Assembly: GCF_048820915.1 (NCBI RefSeq)
Contig: NZ_JBMERR010000028.1
Location: forward strand, 1 to 55,213
Length of the DNA stretch: 55,213 nucleotides
Direction of reading: 5' to 3'
Source: Cribrihabitans_A pelagius
GTDB taxonomy: Bacteria; Pseudomonadota; Alphaproteobacteria; Rhodobacterales; Rhodobacteraceae
Positions 26,510 through 35,262 of this stretch are shown piece by piece. Position 1 is the stretch's first letter, and each line of letters starts with the position of its first letter. The notes under the pieces are model-generated. The model ran no database searches. It was given only the letters and a program-made list of their open reading frames with translations, and was not told the origin of the DNA. A program made the position numbers and the translations under genes.

Positions 26510-28842
26510 TGCGGATCTGTCTTCACATCGGGCTGGAGCATACCGGCTCGGACCGGCTGCAGAAGCTGCTCGCCGCCCAGCGCGAGGGCCTGCGGCGCGA
26601 AGGTGTGCTGTTCCCGCGCGCGCCCGGCGGCGGCAACCACACCCGGCTGTTCATGGCGGTCACCGATCCCGCCCATATCGACCCGCTGCGCTTCAACCGC
26701 GGCCATATCACGGCAGAGAAACAGGCAGCCTTGCGCAGCAACCTCACCTCGGCGCTGGCGAAGGAGGTCGCAGAGGCGAAGCCCGAACTGCTCATCCTGT
26801 CAGCCTGCCAGCTCGGCACCCGGCTTTCCCGCCGCTCGGAGCTGGAGCGCCTGCGGGACCTGCTGCGGCCCTTGTCCGGGGACATCTCGATCATCGCGCA
26901 TGTGGACCGGCCCTCGGCGCTGATGGCGCGGGGGTATGCGGGCCAGGTTTTCGAAGGCCGCGCGCAGCCGCTGTCGCGCGAGCTGGAGCTGGCGGGGCAT
27001 GCGGACTGGCGGCAGGCCTGCCTGGACGCGATGCCCGCGATCGACCCGCAGGCAGGCCAGTTCGAAGAGACCCAGGGCCCGGCCATCTGGCTCGACTTTG
27101 CCGGGCTTCAGGCGCAGTGGGAGGACGTGTTCGGCGCGGGCTCCGTGAGCTTGCGGCCCTATGACGAGGCGCTGTTCTACAGCGGCGATGCCGCAGGCGA
27201 GATCTGCGCCGCCTTCGGGCTGAACGATCTGCGCGGCCGCTGCAAACCGGCGCCGGTTCCGGCGCCGCCCTCAGCTGCGTGGCTCGCCCGCGGGCGGCAG
27301 TTCAACGCGCTGCTCTTGCAAGTTCTCGCACGCAAGGAGCTGATCCTGCCGCGGTCCCTGTGGCGCTCCCTGATTGGCGAGCTGGAGACCGGCGGTGATC
27401 CCATAGCGCCTGCGAGCCTTGCCGCGCTCGACCACCGCTTTGCGGAGGCCAACCAGGCGCTTGCCGCGCAGCATCCCGCGCTGGGCACTGCGCTTGCACC
27501 GCTGGAGGACGCAGGCGCCGGAGACTGGCAGGAAGCGGACCCCGCGCGCGGCTTCCGGGCGACGCAATACCTGCTCGCCTTCCTGCCCCGCATCGAACAG
27601 GCCGCGAAAGAGCAGAGCGCTGCCAAGGCCGGGGCGCTGCAACAGATCGCCCAGCCTGCCCCGGCTGGCAACGAAAGCCCGCTGCCCCTGCGGGCCCGTG
27701 AGCTCCTGGAGAACCTGCGGGGCGGCCCCTACGCACCGCACAACCGCATCGCCCTGCCGGAAGAAGCCGCCGAACCGGAAGCCTACGCCGAGGTCCTCCC
27801 CCGCGCCCTGCCCGAGAGCCGGAGCGGCAACGTGATCGTCGGCTGCATGAAGAACGAGGCGCCCTATATCGCCGAATGGGTGGCCTATCACCGTGCCATC
27901 GGTATCGACAACTTCCTGATCTACACCAACGGCTGCGAAGACGGCACTGCCGAAATCCTCGGCCGCTTGCAGACCATGGGCGTGATCGAGCACCGCAACA
28001 ACGACGGCTGGAAGGGCAACTCGCCCCAGCAGCACGCGCTGAACTCTTCGCTGAAGGAACCGCTGCTGCAGAACGCCGACTGGATCATCCATATCGACGT
28101 CGATGAGTTCATCAACGTGCGCTGCGGCAACGGCACCTTGCAGGACTTCTTCGGCCGTGTGCCGGAGGCCACCAACGTGGCGATGACCTGGCGGCTGTTC
28201 GGGCACAATGGCGTCACGCGCCTTGCCGATGACTTCGTGATCCGCCAGTTCGATGTCTGCGCGCCGGCCTATTGCCCCAAGCCGCACACCGCCTGGGGCT
28301 TCAAGACGATGGTGAAGAACATCGGCGCCTACGGCAAGCTGAGCTGCCACCGGCCGAACAAGCTGGACGAGGCGCGCAAGGGCGACGTGCGCTGGGTGAA
28401 CGGCGCAGGCCGCGACATGACAGCGGAGGCGGCAGAACGCGGCTGGCGCAACTCGCGCGCCTCGGTGGGCTATGACCTGTTGCAGCTCAACCACTACGCG
28501 CTGCGCTCGGCCGAGAGCTTCCTGGTAAAGCGGCAGCGCGGGCGCGCGCTGCATGTGGACCGCTCGATCGGGCTGAATTACTGGATCCGGATGGACTGGT
28601 GCGACCACAAGGACCGCACCATCCAGCGCAACCTGCCGCGGATGCAGGCCGAGTACCGCCGCCTGATGCAGGACGACACCCTGCGCCGCCTGCACGAAGC
28701 CGGGCTGGCCTGGCACCAAGCCAAGGCGCAGGAGCTGCGCGGGGTGCCGGAGTTTGCCGAACTCTACGCGCAGGCCCTGCGCCTGAAGCTCGACGCAACC
28801 GAACGCGCGGCCTACGCGCTGGCCCTCGACATGGAGAGCTGA
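26509..28842 (+). CDS. bifunctional sulfotransferase-like/glycosyltransferase fusion protein
   Basis: The start at 26509 (TGATG with the preceding stop) gives 777 residues. The first 430 residues begin with CLHIGLEHTGSDRLQKLL, which has the placement of a sulfotransferase phosphosulfate loop (compare HIGxxKTG in the family). The key lysine is replaced by histidine, so catalytic activity is doubtful. From about residue 440 a complete GT2-type transferase follows: NVIVGCMKNEAPYIAEWVAY, the acidic motif HIDVDEFINV (about 527) and QLNHYALRSAESFLVKRQRG. The linker (about 405-440) is Ala/Gln/Pro-rich. The C-terminal module resembles the neighbouring transferases at 24855 and 29562, suggesting duplication and fusion within the cluster. 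Joint synthesis of a sulfated glycan is inference. Confidence 0.82.
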   Translation: MRICLHIGLEHTGSDRLQKLLAAQREGLRREGVLFPRAPGGGNHTRLFMAVTDPAHIDPLRFNRGHITAEKQAALRSNLTSALAKEVAEAKPELLILSACQLGTRLSRRSELERLRDLLRPLSGDISIIAHVDRPSALMARGYAGQVFEGRAQPLSRELELAGHADWRQACLDAMPAIDPQAGQFEETQGPAIWLDFAGLQAQWEDVFGAGSVSLRPYDEALFYSGDAAGEICAAFGLNDLRGRCKPAPVPAPPSAAWLARGRQFNALLLQVLARKELILPRSLWRSLIGELETGGDPIAPASLAALDHRFAEANQALAAQHPALGTALAPLEDAGAGDWQEADPARGFRATQYLLAFLPRIEQAAKEQSAAKAGALQQIAQPAPAGNESPLPLRARELLENLRGGPYAPHNRIALPEEAAEPEAYAEVLPRALPESRSGNVIVGCMKNEAPYIAEWVAYHRAIGIDNFLIYTNGCEDGTAEILGRLQTMGVIEHRNNDGWKGNSPQQHALNSSLKEPLLQNADWIIHIDVDEFINVRCGNGTLQDFFGRVPEATNVAMTWRLFGHNGVTRLADDFVIRQFDVCAPAYCPKPHTAWGFKTMVKNIGAYGKLSCHRPNKLDEARKGDVRWVNGAGRDMTAEAAERGWRNSRASVGYDLLQLNHYALRSAESFLVKRQRGRALHVDRSIGLNYWIRMDWCDHKDRTIQRNLPRMQAEYRRLMQDDTLRRLHEAGLAWHQAKAQELRGVPEFAELYAQALRLKLDATERAAYALALDMES

Positions 28843-28845
28843 CCC

Positions 28846-29565
28846 ATGCCCGACCCCCGTGACACCACGCCCGCCGCCACTGGCCCCGGTGAATCCCCTC
28901 CTCTGCTGACCTGCGGCGGGGTGAAGTTCCCGCTCGACACGGCGGTGCTGCCGCGCCGTATCCGCACGCTGCTGCGCGAAGGCAAGTATGAGGCCAAGGA
29001 AGCCACCGCCCTGCGCAAGCTGGTCCGCAAGGGCGACGTAGTGATGGAGCTCGGCGGCGGTATCGGCTACATGTCCACCCTGGCCGCAACCCAGACCCCG
29101 GCGGGCGCCGTGCATGCGTTCGAGGCCAACCCCGGCCTGATCCCCTATATCCGCCGGGTGCACCAGATGAACGGGGCGGACACCGCGCAGGTCCATCACG
29201 GCGTGCTGGGTGCCGAGGCCGGCAAGACGGCGTTTTACGTGCGCGAGAACCTCCTGGCCTCCTCCCTCACCCCCGATGAGGACGGCAGCGCGGCGGAGGC
29301 GGTGCAGGTGCCGATACTCGACATGAACGCCGAAATCGCCCGCATCCGCCCCACCGTGCTGGTCTGCGACATCGAGGGCGCCGAGGCGGATCTCCTGCCG
29401 CAGATGGACCTTTCCGGCTTGCGGGCCGCGGTGATCGAGACGCATCCGCAATGGATCGGCAAGGACGGCATCCGCAAGGTCTTTGCCTGCCTCGATGCCG
29501 CCGGTCTGGTGTTCTTCCCGCGCTGGTCGCACGGCAAGGTCGCCGTGTTCCGCGCCGACTGGTGA
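28846..29565 (+). CDS. FkbM family methyltransferase
   Basis: This is an S-adenosylmethionine-dependent O-methyltransferase of the FkbM family, often found in polysaccharide loci, where it would methylate a sugar hydroxyl. The 239-residue protein has SAM-binding motif I VMELGGGIGYMSTLAA (about 66-80), an acidic motif II (HAFEANPGLIPYI) and the FkbM signature VLVCDIEGAEADLL (about 170). It starts three bases after the fusion gene. Its stop overlaps the GTG start of the next gene. Confidence 0.87.
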   Translation: MPDPRDTTPAATGPGESPPLLTCGGVKFPLDTAVLPRRIRTLLREGKYEAKEATALRKLVRKGDVVMELGGGIGYMSTLAATQTPAGAVHAFEANPGLIPYIRRVHQMNGADTAQVHHGVLGAEAGKTAFYVRENLLASSLTPDEDGSAAEAVQVPILDMNAEIARIRPTVLVCDIEGAEADLLPQMDLSGLRAAVIETHPQWIGKDGIRKVFACLDAAGLVFFPRWSHGKVAVFRADW

Positions 29566-30644
29566 GCGGGTTGCGCGCGCTGGCCATCCTCTGCGTGCGC
29601 AACGAGGCGGCCTTCCTGCTGGAATGGCTTGCCCATCATCGCGCAGCGGGGTTTACCGATTTCCTGGTGTTCTCCAACAACTGCCAGGACGGCACAGACA
29701 AGATGCTGGACCAGCTGGAGGCAATGGGCCAGCTCACCCATGTGCGCAACGATGGCCCCTACGACAAGGCGGGCGTGCAGTTCACCGCGATGAAGCTTGC
29801 GTCCAAGCATCCGCTGGAGAAACAGGCGGACTGGATTCTGGCGCTCGACATCGACGAGTTCGTCAACATCAAGACCGGCGACGGCACGCTGCCGGATCTG
29901 CTGGACGCGCTGCCCGAAGCCGGTGCCATCACCCTCACCTGGCGGCTGTTCGGCAATGCGGGCGTGGTGCGTTATGCCGACCGGCCGGTCACCGAAACCT
30001 TCACCCGCTGCGCGCCTGAGGTGATGCACTGGCCCTGGCGCGCCTCGATGTTCAAGACGCTCTACCGCAACGACGGCACCTACCGCAAAGTTGGCATCCA
30101 CCGGCCGCGGGGCGACAAGGATCCGGACCGGCTGGAGCAATTCCGCTGGTTCGACTGCGAGGGCCGCGAACTCGGCGGTCAATTCAAGACACAGCGGCTG
30201 TTCTCCGATTTCGGCCAGCCCAACTACGGGCTGGCGCAGCTCAACCACTATCCGCTGGGCGCGATGGAAAGCTTCGTCCTCAAGGCCGACCGCGGCCGCG
30301 CGGTGCATTCAGACGACCGCCTGGGCATGGACTACTGGGTGGAGCGCAACTTCAGCACCGCAGAGGACACCTCCATCGCCCGCTACACGGCAGCGCGCGC
30401 GGCGCTGCAGGACGAGCTGATGCAGGACCGCAAGCTTGCCCGCCATCACGCCCGCGCGGTGGACTGGCGACAGGCGCGCTTTCTGGAGCTGATGCGGCAG
30501 GAGCCGGGCCGCGCGCTGTTTGCCCGGCTCTTGATGGCGCCGCCCTCGCGCCCGGTCAACGCCGCCACCGCCCGCACGCTGAGCGGCTTTGCCGCGCTGG
30601 AGCGTGCCGCCCGCAACAGCGCGGACGGCGGCGGTGAAAGCTGA
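29562..30644 (+). CDS. glycosyltransferase, GT2-like, GTG start
   Basis: This is the third transferase module of the cluster. The GTG at 29562 overlaps the FkbM stop (GTGA) and gives 360 residues beginning just before LRALAILCVRNEAAFLLEWL. The conserved blocks are SNNCQDGTDKML, ALDIDEFVNI (about 103) and QLNHYPLGAMESFVLKADRG (about 227-246). The upstream in-frame extension overlaps the FkbM gene and is not needed. It ends the run of overlapping genes that began at 24855. Confidence 0.85.
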   Translation: MSGLRALAILCVRNEAAFLLEWLAHHRAAGFTDFLVFSNNCQDGTDKMLDQLEAMGQLTHVRNDGPYDKAGVQFTAMKLASKHPLEKQADWILALDIDEFVNIKTGDGTLPDLLDALPEAGAITLTWRLFGNAGVVRYADRPVTETFTRCAPEVMHWPWRASMFKTLYRNDGTYRKVGIHRPRGDKDPDRLEQFRWFDCEGRELGGQFKTQRLFSDFGQPNYGLAQLNHYPLGAMESFVLKADRGRAVHSDDRLGMDYWVERNFSTAEDTSIARYTAARAALQDELMQDRKLARHHARAVDWRQARFLELMRQEPGRALFARLLMAPPSRPVNAATARTLSGFAALERAARNSADGGGES

Positions 30645-30838
30645 GCCTGGGAAGCAGAGCCCAGCGCGCGGGCCTCTGCTCAAATCGCGGCCGCTCCGCA
30701 AAGCGGCCTGAGTTTTTCCAATTTTAGCCATATTTCTGGGATAGCCAGATAGCCAAACAACAGGCCGGAAGACCGGCCGCGTGGCCAGGGCTGGAGCCGG
30801 GCACCGGACACTGGGGATCGGGTACAGGGAAAAGCGTC

Positions 30839-31795
30839 ATGCAGGACGGACTGGAAAATCTGGACGAAGACCTCTCCGGGCTGAAACCAGCCGAATGGAA
30901 AGAGCGGCTCTCGGCCCTGGCCGAGCAGCACGGCATGCATCAACCCCTGGGCACACGGCATTTCGCAACCTTCATCGACCAGGGCAACACGCTCTTGGTC
31001 ACCTTCGAGACCATTCAGGGCATTCACAACCTGTCGGACCAGGCGCAGCCCCTGGGCTTCGATCTGGTCAAGAACCTCGGCTGGTCGCATATGTGCGTGA
31101 TCTCCGACGGCGACACCTGGTTCCGCGAGGAGATGATCTACGAGTTCTTCGATCAGCTGATCGACGACGGCTTCTTCGACGAATTCGACCGGGTGGTCTT
31201 CTACGGCGCAGGCCCCTGCGCCTATGCAGCGGCGGCCTTTTCGGTGGCCTCGCCCGGTGCGGCGGTGGTGGCGGTGCAGCCGCAGGCAACGCTGGACCCG
31301 CGCATGACCGAGTGGGACGACCGCTTTGTCGAGATGCGCCGCACCTCCTTCACCGACCGCTACGGCTATGCGCCCGACATGCTGGACGCGGCCGCCAGCG
31401 CCTTTGTGATCTACGATCCGATGGAGCGGCTCGACGCGATGCATGCGGCGCTGTTCCAGCGCGCGGGCGTGACCCGGCTGCGCACCCCGAACCTTGGCGG
31501 CACGGTGCAGACCCGGCTGATCGAGATGGAGGTGCTCTATCACATCCTGTCGCTGGCCGGTTCCGGCCGGCTGAGCGCGCGGGCCTTTCACAAGCTCTAC
31601 CGCAACCGGCGCAACAACTCCGCCTACCTGCGCAGCCTGATGGCGCGGCTGGACCAGGACGACCGGCCCTATCTGGTGACGCTGCTGTGCCGCAACGTGG
31701 CCGAGCGGCTGCGCGCGCCGCGCTTCCGCCGCCGCCTGCAGGGGCTGGAGAAACGCGCCGCCGCGGGCGAATTCACCCTGCCGCCGAAGCCCTGA
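30839..31795 (+). CDS. conserved protein of unknown function (alpha/beta fold suspected)
   Basis: The 318-residue protein follows the glycan cluster after a 194-bp gap in which no gene is seen. I recall similar roseobacter proteins carrying the label 'phosphoadenosine phosphosulfate reductase', but no PAPS-reductase motif (SFSGEKD-type loop, redox cysteine motif) is present. A central strand-turn-helix, VVFYGAGPCAYAAAAFSVAS (about 119-138), followed by VVAVQPQATLDP, resembles the nucleotide- or nucleophile-binding turn of Rossmann or alpha/beta-hydrolase folds. The C-terminal third is basic and helical. A link to the upstream cluster is possible from position only. Confidence 0.8.
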   Translation: MQDGLENLDEDLSGLKPAEWKERLSALAEQHGMHQPLGTRHFATFIDQGNTLLVTFETIQGIHNLSDQAQPLGFDLVKNLGWSHMCVISDGDTWFREEMIYEFFDQLIDDGFFDEFDRVVFYGAGPCAYAAAAFSVASPGAAVVAVQPQATLDPRMTEWDDRFVEMRRTSFTDRYGYAPDMLDAAASAFVIYDPMERLDAMHAALFQRAGVTRLRTPNLGGTVQTRLIEMEVLYHILSLAGSGRLSARAFHKLYRNRRNNSAYLRSLMARLDQDDRPYLVTLLCRNVAERLRAPRFRRRLQGLEKRAAAGEFTLPPKP

Positions 31796-31898
31796 GCGGC
31801 CCGCGCGCGGGCGGCACGCCGAACTGGCGTGAAACTGGCGCGCGCGGCCCCGCATTCCGCCGCTTCTTTTTGCCCGGCGCTTATGCTAACGCCACGGC

Positions 31899-32939
31899 AT
31901 GACCCGTGAGCTGACCATCCCCCGCCCCGACGACTGGCACCTGCACCTGCGCGACGGCGCGGTGCTGAAGGCCGTCCTGCCCGAAACCGCCCGCCATTTC
32001 GCCCGCGCCATCATCATGCCTAACCTGGTGCCGCCGGTGGTGACCGGGAATCAGGCCGCCGGCTACCGCGACCGCATCCTCGCCGCCCTGCCCGAAGGCA
32101 TGGTGTTCGAGCCGCTGATGACGCTCTACCTGACCGAAGACACCAGCCCCGAAGATGTTGCCGCCGCCCATGCCAGCGGGCTGGTTAAGGCGGTGAAGCT
32201 CTATCCGGCAGGCGCCACCACCAATTCGGCTTCCGGCGTCAGCGACTTCACCAAGGTGCGCGGTGTGCTCGAGAAGATGGCCGAAATCGGCCTGCCGCTC
32301 TGTGTGCATGGCGAGGTGACCGACAGCGAAATCGATATCTTCGACCGCGAGGCGGTGTTCATCGACCGGGTGCTGGACCCGATCCGCAAGGCGACCCCGG
32401 GCCTGCGGGTGGTGATGGAGCATATCACCACCAGGAACGGCGCCGACTACGTGCGCGCGCATGACCGCGGCCTGGGCGCCACCATCACCACGCACCACCT
32501 GATCATCAACCGCAACCACATCCTCGCAGGCGGCATCAAGCCGCATTATTATTGCCTGCCCGTGGCCAAGCGCGAAGAGCACCGGCTGGCGCTGCGCGCC
32601 GCTGCCACCTCGGGGGATGCGCGGTTTTTCCTTGGCACCGATTCCGCGCCGCACACCGACGCCAACAAGGAAAGCGCCTGCGGCTGCGCCGGCTGTTTCA
32701 CCGCCACCAACACGATGGCGCTTCTTGCCCATGTGTTCGAGGAAGAAGGCGCGCTGGACAAGCTGGCGGGCTTTGCCTCGGAAAATGGCCCGGCCTTTTA
32801 CGGGCTGCCGGTCAACGCGGACACGCTGACGCTGCGAAAGTCCGATCAGCCCACGGCCTTCCCCGGCAAGATCGAGACCGGCGACGGCCCCGTCACCGTG
32901 TTTGATCCGGGCTTTCCGGTGCATTGGGACGTGAAATAG
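31899..32939 (+). CDS. pyrC: dihydroorotase
   Basis: This zinc enzyme cyclises N-carbamoyl-L-aspartate to dihydroorotate in de novo pyrimidine synthesis. The 346-residue protein is the class II (E. coli-type) length and shows the metal motif RPDDWHLHLRDG (about residue 8), the carboxylated lysine region VKAVKLYPAGATTNS (about 96), the histidines in LCVHGEVTD and VMEHITT, and FLGTDSAPHT (about 245) with the catalytic aspartate. It is separated from pyrE by the RTX gene. Confidence 0.95.
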   Translation: MTRELTIPRPDDWHLHLRDGAVLKAVLPETARHFARAIIMPNLVPPVVTGNQAAGYRDRILAALPEGMVFEPLMTLYLTEDTSPEDVAAAHASGLVKAVKLYPAGATTNSASGVSDFTKVRGVLEKMAEIGLPLCVHGEVTDSEIDIFDREAVFIDRVLDPIRKATPGLRVVMEHITTRNGADYVRAHDRGLGATITTHHLIINRNHILAGGIKPHYYCLPVAKREEHRLALRAAATSGDARFFLGTDSAPHTDANKESACGCAGCFTATNTMALLAHVFEEEGALDKLAGFASENGPAFYGLPVNADTLTLRKSDQPTAFPGKIETGDGPVTVFDPGFPVHWDVK

Positions 32940-33070
32940 CCACAGCTGCCGCCATCTTTACCTACGGTAAATCATAACAGTTGAAGGGAATCGATTCGCA
33001 GGGCTCAGATCGCCAATATTGAAGCGTCAGCCGGTGCTGACGTCGTAATTTGTTAAGAGATGAGCTAGAT
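32940..33070. promoter_or_regulatory. RTX gene upstream region with two dyads
   Basis: The 131-bp interval has TTTACC-TAC-GGTAAA (32957-32971) and CGTCAGC-CGGT-GCTGACG (33025-33042, perfect 7-bp arms, 28 bp before the ATG). It is more AT-rich than its surroundings. Both look like operators for dimeric regulators. Binding proteins are unknown. Confidence 0.6.
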
Positions 33071-34420
33071 ATGACAACGATTACCCTGGAAGGCATCCGG
33101 CTGGATTTCGTGGACGGGGATCCCGTCGAAATCGGCACTGCGGAGGCGGTCATCACCGTGCCCGGCTCCGCCACCACCTTCTCCTATTCGCTGACCGGCG
33201 AAGAGGACGAGGGCGTGCCCTACATCAACTTCGAGGACGACTCCTATCACGTGATGCTGGACGGCCACAGCACGGATGAGCTGGACGCCTCGGGCCACAT
33301 GATGACCTTTGCCGCCAGCGTCACCTGGAGCGAGGGCACAACCACCATTATCGGGGTGAACTTCGCGACCGGAGAATTCACCGACTCCGACATCTATTTC
33401 GTGCTCGACGGCCCGGTGCCCGACTTCAGTTCAGTGGCGGCCTGGGAGCAGTTCGACGGATCGATCGAGGATTTCGGCACGCCTGCAGGGGCCTTTGCCC
33501 CCGGGCAGGACATCGCCTGGACCGAGTTCGAAAACTACAGCGTCAGCGAAGACGACGAGTTCCACGGCACCGGCGGCCGCGACCAATTCCATGGCGGCAT
33601 CGGGGACGACTATTTCCGCAGCTCCGACGGGCGCGACACCTACAATGGCGGCAAGGGCACCGATCAAGTCACCTTCGACCAGGACCCGAACGGCGTCATC
33701 GCCAACCTCAAGACCGGCGAGGCCACCGATGGCTGGGGCAAGACCGACACGCTGCAGTCGATCGAGATGCTGCGCGGCTCTGCCCATGACGACAGCTTCA
33801 CCGGCAACCGCGGGGGCAACATATTCCGCGGGCTGGCAGGCGAGGACATGATGGACGGCGGCAAGGGCCGCGACCAGGTGCGCTATGACCGCGACGACCG
33901 CTACGGCGGCCAGGAGGGGGTGACCGTCAAGCTCAACAAAGGCTTTGCCATCGACGGCTTCGGCGACCGCGACACGCTGCGCCACATCGAGGACGTCCGC
34001 GGCTCCGGCCACGCCGACCGCGTTACCGGCAACGGAGGCCGCAACGCTCTTGAGGGCGAAAACGGCAACGACAAGCTCTTTGGCCTGAACGGCAACGACA
34101 CTCTCTCCGGCGGCAGCGGCAGGGACAGACTGGACGGCGGCGGCGATGACGATGTGCTGGCCGGTAACGGCGGCTACGACTGCTTCGTGTTCCGCGGCGC
34201 GTTCGGGGACGACACCGTCAGCGATTTCCAAACCGCCGGGCGCAAGGAGAAGATCGACCTCTCCGATGCCGCCGCCATCAAGAGCTTCCGCGATCTGAAG
34301 AACAACCACCTGAGCGAAAACGCCGATGGCGACGCGGTGATCAGCGATGGCCGCGGCAACAGCATCACCCTGGAAGATGTGGCGATGGGCGATCTGTCAG
34401 GCAACGATTTCCTGTTCTGA
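33071..34420 (+). CDS. RTX calcium-binding repeat protein, probably type I secreted
   Basis: The ATG at 33071 gives 449 residues. The N-terminal half (about 1-160) is acidic and unrecognised. From about 165 to 390 there are hemolysin-type nonapeptide repeats (for example GGRDQFHGGIGDDYF, ENGNDKLFGLNGNDTLSGG and GRDRLDGGGDDDVLAGNGG) that bind calcium. The C-terminus (VSDFQTAGRKEKIDLSDAA to the end) has the VxDFxxGxDxIDLS pattern typical after the repeats and used as a type I secretion signal. There is no Sec signal peptide. No ABC transporter or membrane-fusion gene for its export is in the window. It interrupts the pyrC-pyrE neighbourhood. An in-frame TTG at 33050 is a less likely start. Confidence 0.88.
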   Translation: MTTITLEGIRLDFVDGDPVEIGTAEAVITVPGSATTFSYSLTGEEDEGVPYINFEDDSYHVMLDGHSTDELDASGHMMTFAASVTWSEGTTTIIGVNFATGEFTDSDIYFVLDGPVPDFSSVAAWEQFDGSIEDFGTPAGAFAPGQDIAWTEFENYSVSEDDEFHGTGGRDQFHGGIGDDYFRSSDGRDTYNGGKGTDQVTFDQDPNGVIANLKTGEATDGWGKTDTLQSIEMLRGSAHDDSFTGNRGGNIFRGLAGEDMMDGGKGRDQVRYDRDDRYGGQEGVTVKLNKGFAIDGFGDRDTLRHIEDVRGSGHADRVTGNGGRNALEGENGNDKLFGLNGNDTLSGGSGRDRLDGGGDDDVLAGNGGYDCFVFRGAFGDDTVSDFQTAGRKEKIDLSDAAAIKSFRDLKNNHLSENADGDAVISDGRGNSITLEDVAMGDLSGNDFLF

Positions 34421-34555
34421 CGCCAGCTCCGAGGCTTAGCAGCACAGCGCCGGGCCCTGAGCGGCCCGGCGTTTCGCGATTGCGCAGGCCGGGGCTTCAA
34501 ACCGGCGGGCATCCGGTCTAAGGACGGTCAGACCCACGCCGGAAAGGATGCGCCC

Positions 34556-35236
34556 ATGATCCCCACCTCCTACCCCTCGAAAGAGGAAATCGCCCGCCTC
34601 TCGGCCCGGATGCTGCTGGAAATCGGCGCGGTGAACTTCAACACCGAAACGCCCTACACGCTCGCCTCCGGCCTGCCCTCGCCCAGCTACATCGACTGCC
34701 GCAAGCTGATCTCCTTCCCGCGCATCCGCTCCACCCTGATGGATTTCATGGCCGTGACCGTGATGCGCAATGCAGGGTTTGAAGCCTTCGACAACATTGC
34801 CGGCGGCGAGACCGCGGGCATCCCCTTTGCAGCACTTGTGGCCGAGCGCCTGGCGCTGCCGATGACCTATGTGCGCAAGAAACCCAAGGGCTACGGCAAA
34901 AATGCCCGCATCGAAGGCGCGATGCACGAAGGCGAGCGGGTTCTGCTGGTGGAGGATCTGACCACCGACGGCGGCTCCAAGCTGTCGTTTGTGGATGCGA
35001 TCCGCGAGACTGGCGCCTCCTGCGGGCACACGGCGGTGATCTTCTACTACGACATCTTCCCGGACACCGAAAAGACCTTGGGCGATCATGGGGTTGCGCT
35101 GCACTACCTCTGCACCTGGTGGGACGTCCTGGCCGAGGCGCGCGCGCAAGGCGCGTTCAGCACGGAGACGCTGGACGAGGTGGAGCGCTTCCTGAAGGCC
35201 CCCCGGGCCTGGCAGGACGCGCATAAATCCGCCTGA
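34556..35236 (+). CDS. pyrE: orotate phosphoribosyltransferase
   Basis: This enzyme converts orotate and PRPP to orotidine 5'-monophosphate. The 226-residue protein has the PRPP-binding motif VLLVEDLTTDGGSK (about 129-142), the flexible-loop segment YVRKKPKGYGKNARIEG (about 105-121) and the substrate region YIDCRKLISFPRIRS. It is of the alphaproteobacterial type of about 226 residues, slightly longer than E. coli PyrE. It belongs to the same pathway as pyrC, though the RTX gene lies between them. Confidence 0.94.
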   Translation: MIPTSYPSKEEIARLSARMLLEIGAVNFNTETPYTLASGLPSPSYIDCRKLISFPRIRSTLMDFMAVTVMRNAGFEAFDNIAGGETAGIPFAALVAERLALPMTYVRKKPKGYGKNARIEGAMHEGERVLLVEDLTTDGGSKLSFVDAIRETGASCGHTAVIFYYDIFPDTEKTLGDHGVALHYLCTWWDVLAEARAQGAFSTETLDEVERFLKAPRAWQDAHKSA

Positions 35237-35262
35237 CCCCGCAACACTTCCCGCGGGCGGCC

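Noticed and set aside
27271..29532. 753-residue open frame antisense to the glycan cluster
   Set aside because: It spans parts of two well-supported overlapping genes and has shadow-frame composition.
30839..31795. phosphoadenosine phosphosulfate reductase
   Set aside because: None of the CysH-family motifs visible in the true cysH at 11475 are present.
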